Assembly: GCA_022478985.1 (NCBI GenBank)
Contig: JAKSZP010017419.1
Coordinates: forward strand, 1 to 64,000
Reading direction: 5' to 3'
DNA length: 64,000 nucleotides
DNA from: Massospora cicadina
Taxonomy: Eukaryota; Entomophthoromycota; Entomophthoromycetes; Entomophthorales; Entomophthoraceae
This document shows, one piece after another, positions 1 to 11,176 of the stretch. Both the position numbers and the translations under genes were made by a program. The notes under the pieces were generated by a model. That model saw nothing but the letters and a program-made list of their open reading frames with translations, was not told where the DNA came from and searched no databases. Within the stretch, counting starts at the first letter, position 1, and each line of letters starts with the position of its first letter.

Positions 1-1360
1 TTTGGAAAGAATCACATGGCATCCCAGTTGGCCACCTTTTCATATATGGTGAAGTCTCAAAAGATTTAATCATTTAAAAATGGGGAACAAGTGGCCAAAA
101 AGAGTCTCATGATAAGGCTTCAATACCCCCCAGTTTGGCTCACTCTTGAACCTGCTCAATACTGGTGCCTGCCCAAAACTAGAATTTCATTTTCAATGGG
201 GTAAACCCATTGGAGCACCAGTTTATGGCCTCCTCCGGCGACCAATCCTAGAAAGGTCCCCACTCTACAGCCTTCTACTTCATCCAACCTGCCTTTATCA
301 GGTCAGATGCAGTCACTGGCAGAATGTGGGTATACGGCCTGTGCAAGGTTTCAGTAGCCTTAAACCTGGACGCAATCCATGGTAGAGCCTCCTTAGGGGA
401 GAACTTAGCATTGTACCATTCCAGTGCTATTTCAACTGGAAGGGCATGGTTAGCTTATTTAAGGTCAGTTAAAACGTTTGGGAAGTGCTTCACATATGCG
501 GCAAGTTCCATTGGTAGTAGGCCTGAACTCCCAACAGCTTGGGCGAATTATGCTGGTATGCACGCCTTGGTGTAAATCATTGCATTGTGATCAATGCTGG
601 CTTCCGTCAAAGATTTTGCATCCCTGGGCTTCAGATCCTTGTGTACGGCAGCCTCAATGATGGGGTGATTGAGTGGAAGTTTCGCCTATCTGAGCAAATC
701 TTTGGTATGAACTTGCGAAGATTTTAAAAAACCCCATATTCAGCAAGATTTAGGTATCAAGCTAGCGTTTGGCAGCCCATGAGAATTTATGATCTCCCCA
801 AATGCAGCAATGGAAGGCGTATTGGACTTTTTAATTCACTGAATTGCCATAGAGTATAGAACTGATGCATATCCTACTATTTAAACTTTCAGGAGGACAC
901 CCCGCAATGTGCAAACATATCTTTTTGCATAGGTGTATACCTCATGGGGGCTCTGGATGATAGCTTGACCATAGTGGCAATGGTTGGTCTCTCTGGTAAA
1001 ATTTTAAATTTTTTGATATACTAATTTGGTTATCTGATACATCAGATTCAGTCCCCAATGCTAATGCTACCACCTCAGAGTTACAGCCTGATGAATCAGT
1101 TGTGTGAGCATTACAAGTTTGGGTGGGGATAGTTACCTCCACCAATTGAAATTTGTTGAGGATGTTGCCTGATGATTTAGGTGGGTGAGTGGATTTTTTT
1201 GCTGGGAAGTGGCCCCGACCTAACTATGATTTATTGGGGATTTGAACTGACAAATTAGTCAATTGTTATGTGCGGAATGTGTCAGACAAATACTTATTTA
1301 ACTGTAACATTATCAGGACTTTTGGTTGGCACTTTTTAGTGAAATTCAGCGCGCTGCCAG
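1..1360. other. no supportable gene
   Basis: Short open stretches occur on both strands, for example 324-575 and 539-727 on the plus strand. None shows a motif I recognise, and no two join into a convincing protein. I see no LTR end, TSD or tandem repeat. It may be decayed transposon sequence like the rest of the window, but that is inference from context only. Confidence 0.4.
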
Positions 1361-1362
1361 GT

Positions 1363-1829
1363 TTAGATCCGCCAGATGATTTCTCTAGGACTGAATGACC
1401 TAATTTTTCTATGCCCCTCCCCAAAGCTCTTTTTGGTAAGTCCAGTGGGTTTACTAGGGGCAGCAGATGGGGACTCTACCATTAGGGAGTCCTTGCAACA
1501 CAGATAGGCTGCTTGATGTGTCACTGGGGTTTGTGCCCCCGCTAACATCCTTTTAAAGACAAAAGGAATGTTACATTCTGAGGTGGGTTCCAATGCACCA
1601 TGATATGTGTTGGGATTCTCCCTTTATTGGGGTAAGCCTCAAATAGGGATTGCAACTCATCTATTGAAAAATGCCATATTGGGCTCCCCATTAACTTGGG
1701 TTGAACCCTGATTCCTAGTATTAGTGGTCGACCCCAATAATATTTAGTATTATCTAAATAATTTGATTTAACACTGGCAACTAATGCTGAGGATTTCAAA
1801 CAATCAATTGGGTAGCAACAAAATCCCAT
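1363..1829 (-). pseudogene. unrecognised decayed coding stretch
   Basis: Two overlapping minus-strand open frames (1829 to 1542, 95 codons; 1593 to 1363, 76 codons) lie in different phases. They look like one protein broken by a frameshift near 1560-1590. The first part is of mixed composition with a plausible globular stretch (residues about 50-75, containing IDELQSLFEAYP). The second is rich in Ser, Pro and Lys. I do not recognise the family. It could be a chance open stretch, since no start context or conserved motif can be named. Confidence 0.25.
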
Positions 1830-1894
1830 ATTGATGTTAAACCCAATAAAATGACCATTTTGGGATTCACCAGATTTCTACACTGAGGATAATC

Positions 1895-2240
1895 AAACCC
1901 CCCTTGTATATATAGTATCAGTTATATTTAATGCTAACAGCAAAAAATGCCAAGATCTCCTTATCCTAGACCTGTATCGCCTAGCTCCTTCTACCTACCT
2001 ATCCTGAATCCTCCCCTTTCTGATCCTACTTCTAGCCTCAGGGTCCTATATATACCTTAAGGCTTTATTCAAATAAACTTATTGTTTCTCTTACCCTTTA
2101 TGGTTCTGTTGTAGTTTTATTAGGCCCTTAGGGCCTACTATATCGCTGGGGGTTTTGTCCCTGACTAATAATAGCCAGTTAGGAGTTACTCCTCATGGCC
2201 TAATATTATGATTGGGCATCATTGTCAACAACACCATAGG
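1895..2240 (+). promoter_or_regulatory. possible LTR or promoter-like segment
   Basis: A TATATATA stretch at 2047-2054 is followed within about 20 bases by an AATAAA-type signal (2072-2077), then a T-rich and G-rich stretch. Close TATA-to-polyadenylation spacing is typical of the U3-R part of small fungal LTRs. I could not find a second copy, clear TG/CA ends or a TSD, so calling this a solo LTR is only a suggestion. Confidence 0.2.
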
Positions 2241-2522
2241 CATCAGTGTCAGGAAGTGATCTGATGGAGTTAATTTCCATCTTGTTGTGATTTGAAAAGG
2301 CTTTATTGATTAGAACTGTGCGCTGCTTAGATGCAGAAGTAGGTGGCAGCTCATTTTAAGGTGAGTGATCATTATTGCTAATATCGCTGTGGGTAAATTC
2401 AGTGGAAAATCATCTGGTAAATTTATTCACCATTGCGGCTTTCTTTTTTGATTATTATAAAAGAAACTGGTGGATTCTAAGCAGACCGTCCGTTTCTTTG
2501 TGCTTAGCACTTATGGGTGGAG
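2241..2522. other. left flank of LINE-1
   Basis: Unassigned sequence up to the LINE-1 target site. An 84-codon open stretch from 2375 runs through the target site into LINE-1 (to 2629), so it is a by-product of the insertion and not a gene. Confidence 0.4.
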
Positions 2523-2538
2523 AGTCCTACTTGCATTA
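2523..2538. repeat. left target-site duplication of LINE-1
   Basis: The 16-mer AGTCCTACTTGCATTA occurs here and again, without mismatch, at 8324-8339, directly after the A-run ending LINE-1. A perfect 16-bp direct repeat in this position is the signature of target-primed reverse transcription and fixes both ends of the element. Confidence 0.92.
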
Positions 2539-2760
2539 CCCTTCAACTCTTTCTGCTAAGCATCACTTTTTGAAAATCAATTCAGCCTTGAAATTTAGCT
2601 CCACTAAAGAGATTTACGAAAACTATTAGCAAATATGGTGGGAAACCCCGCAAAAGATCCCACGGGCTCGGCCAAATGAGCCAGCACCACCCCCAAATGA
2701 AACAACCCCTGGTTACCCACCTCAGGGTCAACCAGAATCACCCGCTCTCAAGCAGCAGCT

Positions 2761-4844
2761 GTGAAAACAGGCACCACCCCCCAACCTAAAGCTACTTCAA
2801 CTAGCGCCAGTTCACCTGATCGCACTTCTACAACCTGCACGCCCAACAGCTCTGCGTGCGCTACCTCCTACCAACCCGCTGGGCCCCCTCCAACCAAGGA
2901 GGCCATCACCCACGCTGTTTTAATGACGTCTGCTCAGTTGAATGCAACTCAGCCCATCCAGGCATTCACCTCCCCCATTGTGTCAGCTAATTCAGCCCCA
3001 TCTATTATTGCTGACGCCGTGTTTCTGGCTCCCCCCATGAGGGGCGATACCCAGCTACCTGGCCCCCAACCCTCGGATGTAAGGTTGGATTAGCCGCACA
3101 TTCTGGCTCATTAAGCACCAAATTGGGACAATCTACTCTTCCAAATGGGGATTCAAATGGTTTAGATTTTGTCACTTCACACCAGTTCCAATCTCACCCA
3201 TCCCATTTAAACCCCTTAATTGGCACTTCTCAGGTTGGCACTTTATCTCCATATGCCAAAAATGACCAATTCACCAATCAGCCAGTGAGTTTTACCCCAA
3301 AATTACAGCAAATACTCGAGCTGAATTTACCCAAATATATCGGGATGGTGATGAAACATCGCCCTCCTCCCAATTGGCTGGAGTTAATTCCAATCTGGAT
3401 GAGCCTCCCAAATTTAGCGAGGCCCAACAATCCGCCCCTTAAATCAATATGCCGCCAGCAACTGCTCAAACATTCCAGCAACAGGGGATCTCCGCAAACT
3501 TGTCCAAACCACCAGCTCGCATTCAACCTGCAATTGCAGCCCAAAGCAAATACAAACGTACCAAAGGAGCCACTGGGGCGTGGCAAAAACCTTTGGCACC
3601 AACGCTACCCAAAGCTGATCCCCGTTAAGTGGCGTTTATTGCTGATAGAAGAAATGGGCCGAGACTAGAGCGCAAAAAGCTCTACCTCACTCAACCCTCT
3701 CCCACATGATTCGCCTTTATTATGGGCATAACCCTGTTGAATTCTATATGGAGGATTACTTCTCATACTTTGCGGCGATCGCGGAGACATTCCCAATTAA
3801 CACCACCATCCATGAATCAGTGGAGGGCTACTACATCGATGTGGGCTTCACTGAAGCTGCCCTTGCTGACCATGCTGCCACCCTCCAGGTCATTATTCCA
3901 CGTGGATCTCTTCACATCTCCCGCACACGCTCTCACCTGGAGAAAATTTCACGGGTTACTTTTTCCAATCTATCAACGACTGTTGATCCTGAGTCTCTTA
4001 AACTGGCGCTCCATCATTGTTTAATGGAGTTTAAGTCTGTTCTTTCAGTGGACTTTAGCATCCCCTCTTACTATGCTCCCACCCAAAGAGCTTGCACTGC
4101 TAGGGCGTCGTTCATCCCCTCCCCCACTGTATCCCACAACATTGAGGTTATTCCTCATGTGGCGGTAGTTGGGGCATGCCCTGAGATCTTTTTTGTTGAC
4201 CCTGATCAGGCGCGCCCCCGGTGTTCATGGTGTAACGCCCTTGGACACCTGTATAGTGGCTGCACAGCTCAAAAACAGCCCTCTTAGCCACCACCCAAGG
4301 GCCTAAGCCAGGCCAAAAACGATCCCACGTGGCCGCAGCAGCAATTCCACAACCCACACAATGGGTTCCCGTCCAAGACCTGTCCCCTGAGGCCTTACGC
4401 CTAGCAGTTGAAACAGCTAACCCCACTATTGGTACAGGATACCTTCGTGCTCATGCCCCCCTTCCAGTGGGCACCCCCTCCAATCTCCCAGAGTCAATTC
4501 CCTCTCTCACCAAGCGCAAGGCATCTCCCACAGGGAGCCCCTCGTCAGCCACCCCCACTCAGGGCTCCGCGGCACCCCCACCAGCCTCCACCAGTGATTT
4601 ATCGCATCAACCCTCAGCTCCCAATGGAGCTATGCCCACCAGCATGGACTGGCAACCCGTGGCCTGCAATAGAAGTGCCACCTCAAAGAGTCCTACCCCA
4701 ACCCCACAGTCCATTTCGCGCGGCTCCTTTGCAGTGTTGGAGGAAGTGAATATTGACTCATACCCATCAAATGGGGACACCGCGGAGGTCGCCGTTGAGC
4801 ACCCTCAGGTCCTTCCCTGCAACGGAGCGGGGGCAGCATCCTAG
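2761..4844 (+). pseudogene. LINE-1 ORF1 remnant (CCHC nucleic-acid-binding protein)
   Basis: The reading frame is spread over four open pieces in two phases: 2761-3093, 3123-3668, 3706-4287 and 4329-4844. The first two and the last are rich in Pro, Thr, Ser and Gln, as is usual for fungal LINE ORF1 arms. The 3706-4287 piece (193 codons) is the conserved core. It ends in a CCHC knuckle of pattern C-x2-C-x4-H-x4-C (CSWCNALGHLYSGC, about 4219-4263). In LINEs this protein coats the element RNA. A frameshift just after the knuckle (about 4288) moves the Pro-rich tail to another phase. The true start cannot be fixed. Confidence 0.8.
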
Positions 4845-5009
4845 GCTGGCTTACTGGGTCCTCCACCCCCCACCCTCTCCTTCCCCTCAGAACCCTCGAC
4901 GCTCCTCATGGATTGCAGCTAATAGTCAAGCTAAAGGACTCAAAACTAGCCGCCTCACAGCAGCAGGTTTAAGCGCAGGCAACCCCCCAGGACATGGAGG
5001 GGAACAGCT

Positions 5010-8000
5010 ATGAGTCCCCACGGCAGCACCCTGGCCCTGCAATCCATCAACGCGAATGGGTTGTGGGACTTTAAGCGGAGAGCCTGCCTCCTCCGCAACT
5101 TCAGGTCAGCACAAATTGACATCGCTGCTATCCAGGAGCCCCATATCCTCCCCCACGAACAATCTGCATGGAATAAACAGTTTGGAGGAAACTCCTTCTG
5201 GACAAGCCATGCCGCCCTTATTGTTTTTAATCCCCGGGTTAAAACCCATTCTTTTTCACAATATCTAGGTGGCCGCCTCATACTGGCCAAACTCACCACT
5301 CCTGACTTCTCTTTCTTCGCTGCAAGCATAGATATGGCACTGATTGGCCCCCTGATAATTGGCCGCGTCTCCTCTCCCATCTCTCGTGACAAACATCTGA
5401 GTGATCACAGGTCACTCACCGTTGTCCTCACCACCACGCTTAGACTGTCACGTAGGTTCTGGCCTAGGGTTGCCCCAGCTCTTCTCAACAACCCCTTCAC
5501 TAAGAAGCTGTCTATGACCATCCGGGAGACTCTCACCTCCCCCCACCCCACCTGCTTGACCACAAGGCTAGATGGGCGGTGACAAAGGAGGGCATCACCC
5601 GCATTGCTTACAACTGTGCCAAAGCCCAGATGACCGCAGCTCGCGCCAGAGTCAAAAGGGCGGAAGCCAGAATCAGACATCTGGAGCGAAACTGCCAGCC
5701 TTCGCCCTCTCCCAGTTGGTTGGAAGACTGGGAAGCGGCGCAGGAAGCACTCCTCTTGGAGCTCACACTGAAGGAAGAACGGGCAGAAAACTTTACAACA
5801 TCTTGTTACTATGCTCAATGGGAACGCCCCACCCGCTTCTTCTTTCAGAAACAGAAAGCCCGGTCAACAGCGCAGGATATCACTGCACTAAAGATTGGCA
5901 CTACACCCACTTCGGATAAGGAGGAAATCACGCAGGAACTACACCGCTTCTACTCCAGCCTCTTTCATGCCACCCAATAGGACCCGTCAGACATCCAAGA
6001 CTTCCTGTGGAGGGCTCCAGAGCCGCCCATTGACCCACGGGCTGATGAGGCTCTACTGGCGCCTATTTCCATCCAGGAGGTGATGGAAACATTTCTGAAA
6101 TCCCCACGTCTTAAAGTCCCAGGCCCAGACGGAATACCCTTTGAGGTGTACCTTCTGGAACCTGCGGTGATAGCCAGAACCCTTCGCGACCTCTTCGCTG
6201 TACTCTTGGTGAATGGCGAGGTCCTCCCCGACTTTAGAGGCTCAATAACGACCCTCATTCACAAGAAGTCAGACCGTGAGAACCTGGAGAACTGGCGCCC
6301 CATAGCATTGATCAACACAGACCATAAGCTCTTCACAAATCTTCTGGCCAACCGCATCACCAAATGAGTGTCACCTCGCCTCTCCCCATCCCAGCACGGT
6401 TTTATTCCGGGGAGGTCGTTATGGGACAACTATAATGACCTTCACGTGACTTTGACTGCTAACTCTCGTAAGATGAATGGCTTTGTGGCTCTCCTGGATA
6501 TGGAGAAAGCATATGATCGGGTGTCCTGGAAGTATATTGATGCTTCCCTGGCCCGCTTCCATCTCCCCCCCGCAGCTAGGCGCTGAATATCAGCGCTCTA
6601 TGACCAGCTCCACACCAGAGTCCTGGCGCCAATGGGTTTTACAGTGGCATTACCAGTTGGACAAGGTCTCCGGCAAGGGGACCCCCTGAGCCCTATCCTT
6701 TTTAACATCACCCTTGACCCCCTCTGGCCTCCTTACAGTACAAGCTAACAGGGATTCTGGTCCCAGGTAAAGCCCCCACCCGCACCATGGCATTTGCAGA
6801 TGACACCGCCATTGCATTTGGCTGCCCTGGGGATGTTGCCCTCGCTGCTGTGACCATTGAGAGGTACACCAAGGCGTCCAACGCCATGGTCAACACCTCC
6901 AAGACAACAGTTGTACAGGTCGGCTCCCCCACCTTCCCCCCACCATTTGGTATTGAACCTGTGCGCGGTACCTTCCGTCACCTTGGCGTTCTCACCAACC
7001 AACAAGGAGTTGTGCTAAAAGACATTGAGGACTTGCTCCTCGCAGCAGTTAACTCCAGGATTGCCAGCTGGAACTGGTAGCACATCATCCCCAGGGTCGA
7101 GCTCTGATGGCCAATGTGTTCCTCCTCTCCAAAGTCTGGTTCCTAGCGCACGTCTGCCCATTCACAGATGCCTTTTATACGCGGCTCAATGTACTCCTCC
7201 GCTGTTGGATCTAGGGCTCAAACCATCCACCAATGGCCCTCTCACCATTGCCTGACCCTGCAATGAAGGGGGCCTAGGGCTTCTGGACACGCAATCCCAT
7301 GCCACCACAATCTTCCTGAAGTTCCTATGGCTGATTGTCTGCTGGGGCGCGACCCCCATGCCCCAATGGGCGCCCGCCCTCCGCCAGTCAGTGTCAGCAG
7401 CTCTGGGTCTTCCTAGAGCATCTCTGACCTCATTAGGGGAGTGGCTCACAAACCACCCAGGCCATCGCCTGAAACCATCCTCATCCCCCTACTGGAACCA
7501 GGCTCTCCTTGCCCTGAAACGAGTAGGCGTGCTGATCCACCATGCCTTCCCATACAGAAGGGATGGACCTGGCCTCAGCCCCCGTCGCCATGCAATTGTG
7601 CGCAATGGACAAGTTGTCACAACTCGCCTCAACCCCCAAGATTGTCCTCCCATCCGCCCAAGACTCCTTGAGCTCCCCCCTCCCTCTGTGAGATTCGACC
7701 TTAAGGAATTGTGGAAGGACGTCTATCACCCCATCCTGTCAGCAAAGGTGTCCAACACCTTATGGAGGGTGCTTCACTGTTCTTACAGGACAGGGGACTG
7801 GACTGGCCCTACCTTCCAGCACCGAAGCTGCCCCCACTGTATGGAGCCTATTGACTCCCACCTCCATCGTTTTTTCACCTGTCCAGGTGTCGCCGCATTT
7901 TGGCCAAAAAACCCGCGCGCTCCTCCATGCTCAGCCCTGGTCTGGACACCCTGTGCAAGACCTCATGTTCGAGCAGATGTTGCCTAGTTGCCACCAACCC

Positions 8001-8255
8001 CTCCATGTCCTCGCCTATGCCACAGCCATCTGGACCATCCATAACTCCTTCCTTTGTGCTGCCTTTAACCAGCAGGTGTGGACCCTTCCACACATTATCA
8101 CCCACTTTCAGGTACACTTTGAGATGGCCCTAAAGGTCTGCACTATGTCGCCAACCCTCCCCCGCTCAGTTGTCACTGCAGCATGGCTCTGGCGCGCAAA
8201 CCCCCTCCCTTTCTCGATGCCTCCTCCCTCCCCTTCCCTCGCCTCAGGCTCTTAG
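5010..8255 (+). pseudogene. LINE-1 ORF2 remnant (endonuclease, reverse transcriptase, zinc finger)
   Basis: The endonuclease N-terminus (IDIAAIQEPH, about 5116-5145) and its C-terminal SDHRSL motif (about 5398-5415) are only about 90 residues apart. The segment that should carry GDFN is gone. The reverse transcriptase follows from about 5580: PGPDGIPFEVY (about 6120), NWRPIAL (6292), DMEKAYDRVSW (about 6500), RQGDPLSPILFN (about 6676) and the catalytic FADD (6790-6801). A zf-RVT-type finger (CPHC...H...C) lies at about 7830-7880. In-frame stops occur at about 5978, 6365 and 6584, and phase changes at about 6730, 7080 and 7880. This protein would nick the target and copy the RNA; this copy cannot. 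Confidence 0.87.
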
Positions 8256-8323
8256 GAGCCCAGGAATAATTTAATAAACATCAATGAATCCCCCTCAGGT
8301 TGGGACCATCTAGTACTAAAAAA

Positions 8324-8339
8324 AGTCCTACTTGCATTA
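8324..8339. repeat. right target-site duplication of LINE-1
   Basis: Perfect copy of the 16-mer at 2523-2538, starting at the last A of the A-run. Confidence 0.92.
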
Positions 8340-8647
8340 GGGTGTTGGCTGTGGGGTACTGCTCTATAGGTGCAGTAAAACACTAGCAGGTGGGATATTC
8401 TCTCATTTCTTGGTCTGGTCACTTTTGAATTAAAAGTGAGCTTAGCAAGAGAAAGGTGTTTTTACTTTATGTAAGGATTGGTACAGTATCTGCAAAGTAT
8501 TTTAATATGTATACTAAGATGGGCCTGAAGTGATAAATTCCAATTGTGGGAATTACATAGCCAGATAAGCTTAATTTTGACATTATTGAAGCAATAGCTC
8601 TAACAAACTTTTGACTTGATATAAGTCCTTAAGCTGAAGTATGTTCA

Positions 8648-8850
8648 GATCCAGGTAATTATGAGATCATAGCATAAAAGGCTTAAATCACTATAAGTTC
8701 CTATCATTTTTGCATAAATTGACCAATAAAATCAACTACATTTAATAAAAATATATTATTGTAGATGGTGATTAGTAAATTTAACATAGATTGCCAATAA
8801 AATCAACTAAATTTGATATATGAATTATTAGTTCATTTTATTAAGATAGT
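8648..8850. repeat. copy of a short AT-rich repeat, block 1
   Basis: The first part (TATGAGATCATAG..., about 8656-8735) recurs at about 11056-11130. The second part holds about two units of a roughly 75-bp repeat with core GATTAGTAAATTTA and ACCAATAAAATCAACTA. The same unit occurs once at 11098-11176 and about four times at 16582-16910. No coding potential is visible. Confidence 0.6.
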
Positions 8851-9094
8851 ATATATATTATATAAAAATATTTTTATAATTATATAGAAATAGTGAGGGT
8901 TCAAAAGTGATATATAGAGAAAGTTATTTTTATCATAAAAGTGGTAAAAAAGGAGCTACTTTTAAATGAACTAATTTATTTGGTAAAAAGAACTGTCCAA
9001 AGAATTGGAAAAAAAACTTTTTTAAAATTTTTGAGGAAAAAAGAACTGCCTTAAATTTTTCTTTGGGAAAAAACCCTCTTATAAAAATATATTT

Positions 9095-9430
9095 AGGAAA
9101 AAAGAATCTCCTTTAAAAAGGCTCTAAAAAGTATGAAATAATTGAGAAACTATGAATACTCAATAAAAACCATTTTGAAGTCAGCACCATCTTTTAATCT
9201 GAATTATATAACTTTTACACAAATACAGTAAAAAGTTTATATTATATTGGCTCAAAGTGTAAACTATAAGCAACTTAAATATACAGTACTGAGTATATAT
9301 ATTGTAAATGTTTATTATAATGCAGTTTAAAATATGGCACTGACTTCAAAAAGTGTTTTATTTGTATTTTTACTTTCTCAATTATTTTATAATTTTTAGA
9401 GCCTTAATAAAGGATGTTCTTTCCCCCCAA
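9095..9430. mobile_element. palindromic (foldback or MITE-like) element, copy 1
   Basis: The left arm (about 9108-9190, beginning GGCTCTAAAAAG and ending near GAAGTCAGCACCAT) is the imperfect reverse complement of the right arm (about 9334-9416). About 140 bp of AT-rich spacer separates them. Weaker symmetry continues outward to about 8990 and 9475, with several GGAAAAAAGAA-like blocks. A related palindrome lies at 52266-52590. There is no ORF, so it is non-autonomous. I found no clear TSD, so the outer ends are approximate. Confidence 0.6.
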
Positions 9431-9552
9431 AAAAATAAATGAAGGACTTTTTCCACAAAAATATTTACCAGTGTTACTTAGTTTATAATACACCAAATAA
9501 TTCTAATCAATTATTTTAGTTTATATATCATAGTTGTTCATTGTTAATTTTA

Positions 9553-9690
9553 AAGTAATTGAGGCAGGTTGACCTTAGGACAAATATACCATAAAGATTT
9601 TTTATAGACAATACAGGTTTCAAACATGTGTTGAACAAAACCTATATTAGAGTGAAAGCAGGAATTACTTTGTTAACTAACCACCCTTTC
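9553..9690 (-). mobile_element. tRNA-like SINE fragment, copy 1
   Basis: Read on the minus strand, it starts GGGTGGTTAGTTAAC and has a B-box-like TGTTTGAAACC about 44 bases after the A-box-like part. The tail reaches GGTCAACCTGCCTC. It aligns along its whole length with 16981-17110 and in its tRNA-like half with 63768-63870. The A box is poor here, so this is an old copy. The tRNA origin is inferred from the box spacing and not from a named tRNA. Confidence 0.5.
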
Positions 9691-9883
9691 ATTGTTAATG
9701 TTAGAAATATTAATTTTGTCAAATCATTCAAATAACCACTACTCACTCAGGCAAAACAAAATATTGATTACCATCAAAGTCATACTATTTTTAACCAGAT
9801 AAAAAAGGAATAGGGTCTCAATTTAATCTATATTTCTTTTTTTTACTTGATATATGTCCTATGGCTAGGAGATATAACAAAAT

Positions 9884-9888
9884 CCAAG
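9884..9888. repeat. TSD CCAAG of the solo LTR (partner 11047-11051)
   Basis: CCAAG directly abuts both ends of the solo LTR. Five-base duplications are typical of Ty3/gypsy integration. Confidence 0.85.
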
Positions 9889-11046
9889 TATCAGGCAAAC
9901 AGCAAGTTAAAATTAGACTAACCTGCCAGCCTAGGTGCTGAAGCACCCAAACAACAAACCAGAATGCCTGAGGCTCTGCTGCTGGTATGACGGTTATGGA
10001 ACTGGGAAGGAGTTCTGCCAATAATTACCTATGAGCCATAATCATGTATAGACACATAATTAAATACCAGATGAGCATGGCCATAAAACCCAAGGGGTTT
10101 TGGAATACTAGAAGAAAAGGCGGTTTGTTTTCCAACATAAAAAAGCTAGAATTGGGAAGAGAATTTTTATTGTTAAAATAAGAAAGAAAATAAACCACCA
10201 ATTTTCTTAGTGTGATGCAACTGATTAAATAATAGTCAATTGATGCAGGAACAAGCAGGGATTGGGTACCTCAAATTTGACCTAACTGGCAAAATTTTCT
10301 GGGGAAGGGGGCAGATAATTTCAATGGGAACTGACATTGAAGGATTTGGCTATAGGCTGAGTCACTGTCAGTTTGACCTCGAACGCCTGAACTGAGGCTC
10401 AACTGCATTTCTGGCAGTTGGCACAACAGCATCTGACCTAAAAAGCAATGGGAATTCCCCAGGGCCACCCCACGTAGGAGCAGTCCCAATTGGTTGAAAA
10501 CGGGTTCAGGATGACCAACCCACCCATGCCCAGTCACTGGGCCATTTGTTTGGTCAAAAGAGTTGTGCCAGCTGCAACTCCCAATTTGCCAGATGGGAAC
10601 TTCAAGCTATCATCGATGGTTTCCAATGATACTACCTGCACATTGGGGATCATCCCCAAAGATTTCAAGAGGGGGTTATTTTTGACAATTGCACTGCTAG
10701 TCAAATTAAAACTATCTTTGATTTCAGCCAATAATTTAATCTTAACCCTTTTTTACTATGTGGATTCTGATAGTTGGGCTTGATTTCAATCAGCTTTGGA
10801 CCAAATTGACTTCAATTCAATGATCTCAGAAAAGATTTCCCTGATACAGTGGACAGTATAGCTGAGGTGAGCGTGGGCACCAGGGGAGGGATCCAAAGAG
10901 GAAGAGCTGTTGCCCAGCACTTGTCTACCACATGAGCAAGATCACCCTGGGTAATGAGGGGTACAGCTGCCCTCTTTGGACTCTTTTCACTCATAAATGG
11001 GAAGAGTGCCCAATCCAAGCACAAGGGACATTCCCCAGGACTTACA
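9889..11046 (-). mobile_element. solo LTR of the Gypsy-A family
   Basis: The minus strand reads TGTAAGTCC...CTGATA and aligns with the Gypsy-A LTRs at 19192-20684 and 25861-27346. Shared landmarks include the stretch around 10500-10540 (GACTGGGCATGGGTGGGTTGG on the minus strand) and the end around 9889-9990. It is flanked by the perfect 5-bp repeat CCAAG at 9884-9888 and 11047-11051. At 1158 bp it is shorter than the other two because of internal deletions. A solo LTR with its own TSD is the usual product of recombination between the two LTRs of a full element. Confidence 0.87.
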
Positions 11047-11051
11047 CCAAG

Positions 11052-11176
11052 CAAGTATGAGATCATAGTACAAAAAGCTTATATCATTATAGATGGCTAT
11101 TGTTTTAGCATATATTGACCAATAAAAACAACTAAACTCAATAAAATGAATTATTATAGATGTATTAGTAAATTTA
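11052..11176. repeat. AT-rich repeat, block 2, ending at the LINE-2 insertion point
   Basis: It repeats the sequence at 8648-8735 (TATGAGATCATAG...) and then one unit of the roughly 75-bp repeat. The unit is cut at AGTAAATTTA (11167-11176) by LINE-2 and resumes at 16582. The final 10 bases serve as the left TSD of LINE-2; the right copy AGTAAGTTTA is at 16582-16591, with one mismatch. Confidence 0.65.

Larger units (their letters stand above)
2539..8323 (+). mobile_element. LINE-1: L1-like non-LTR retrotransposon, full length but dead
   Basis: This 5785-bp element has the order ORF1 (Pro-rich protein with a CCHC knuckle), then ORF2 (AP-type endonuclease, reverse transcriptase, C-terminal zinc finger), then a short A-run (8317-8323). 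A perfect 16-bp TSD flanks it. Both ORFs are interrupted by stops and frameshifts, and the endonuclease domain has lost its middle. It differs clearly in sequence from LINE-2 and LINE-3, which belong together. The intact ends and clean TSD mean it arrived as a complete copy and decayed in place, unless the endonuclease deletion was already present. Confidence 0.9.
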
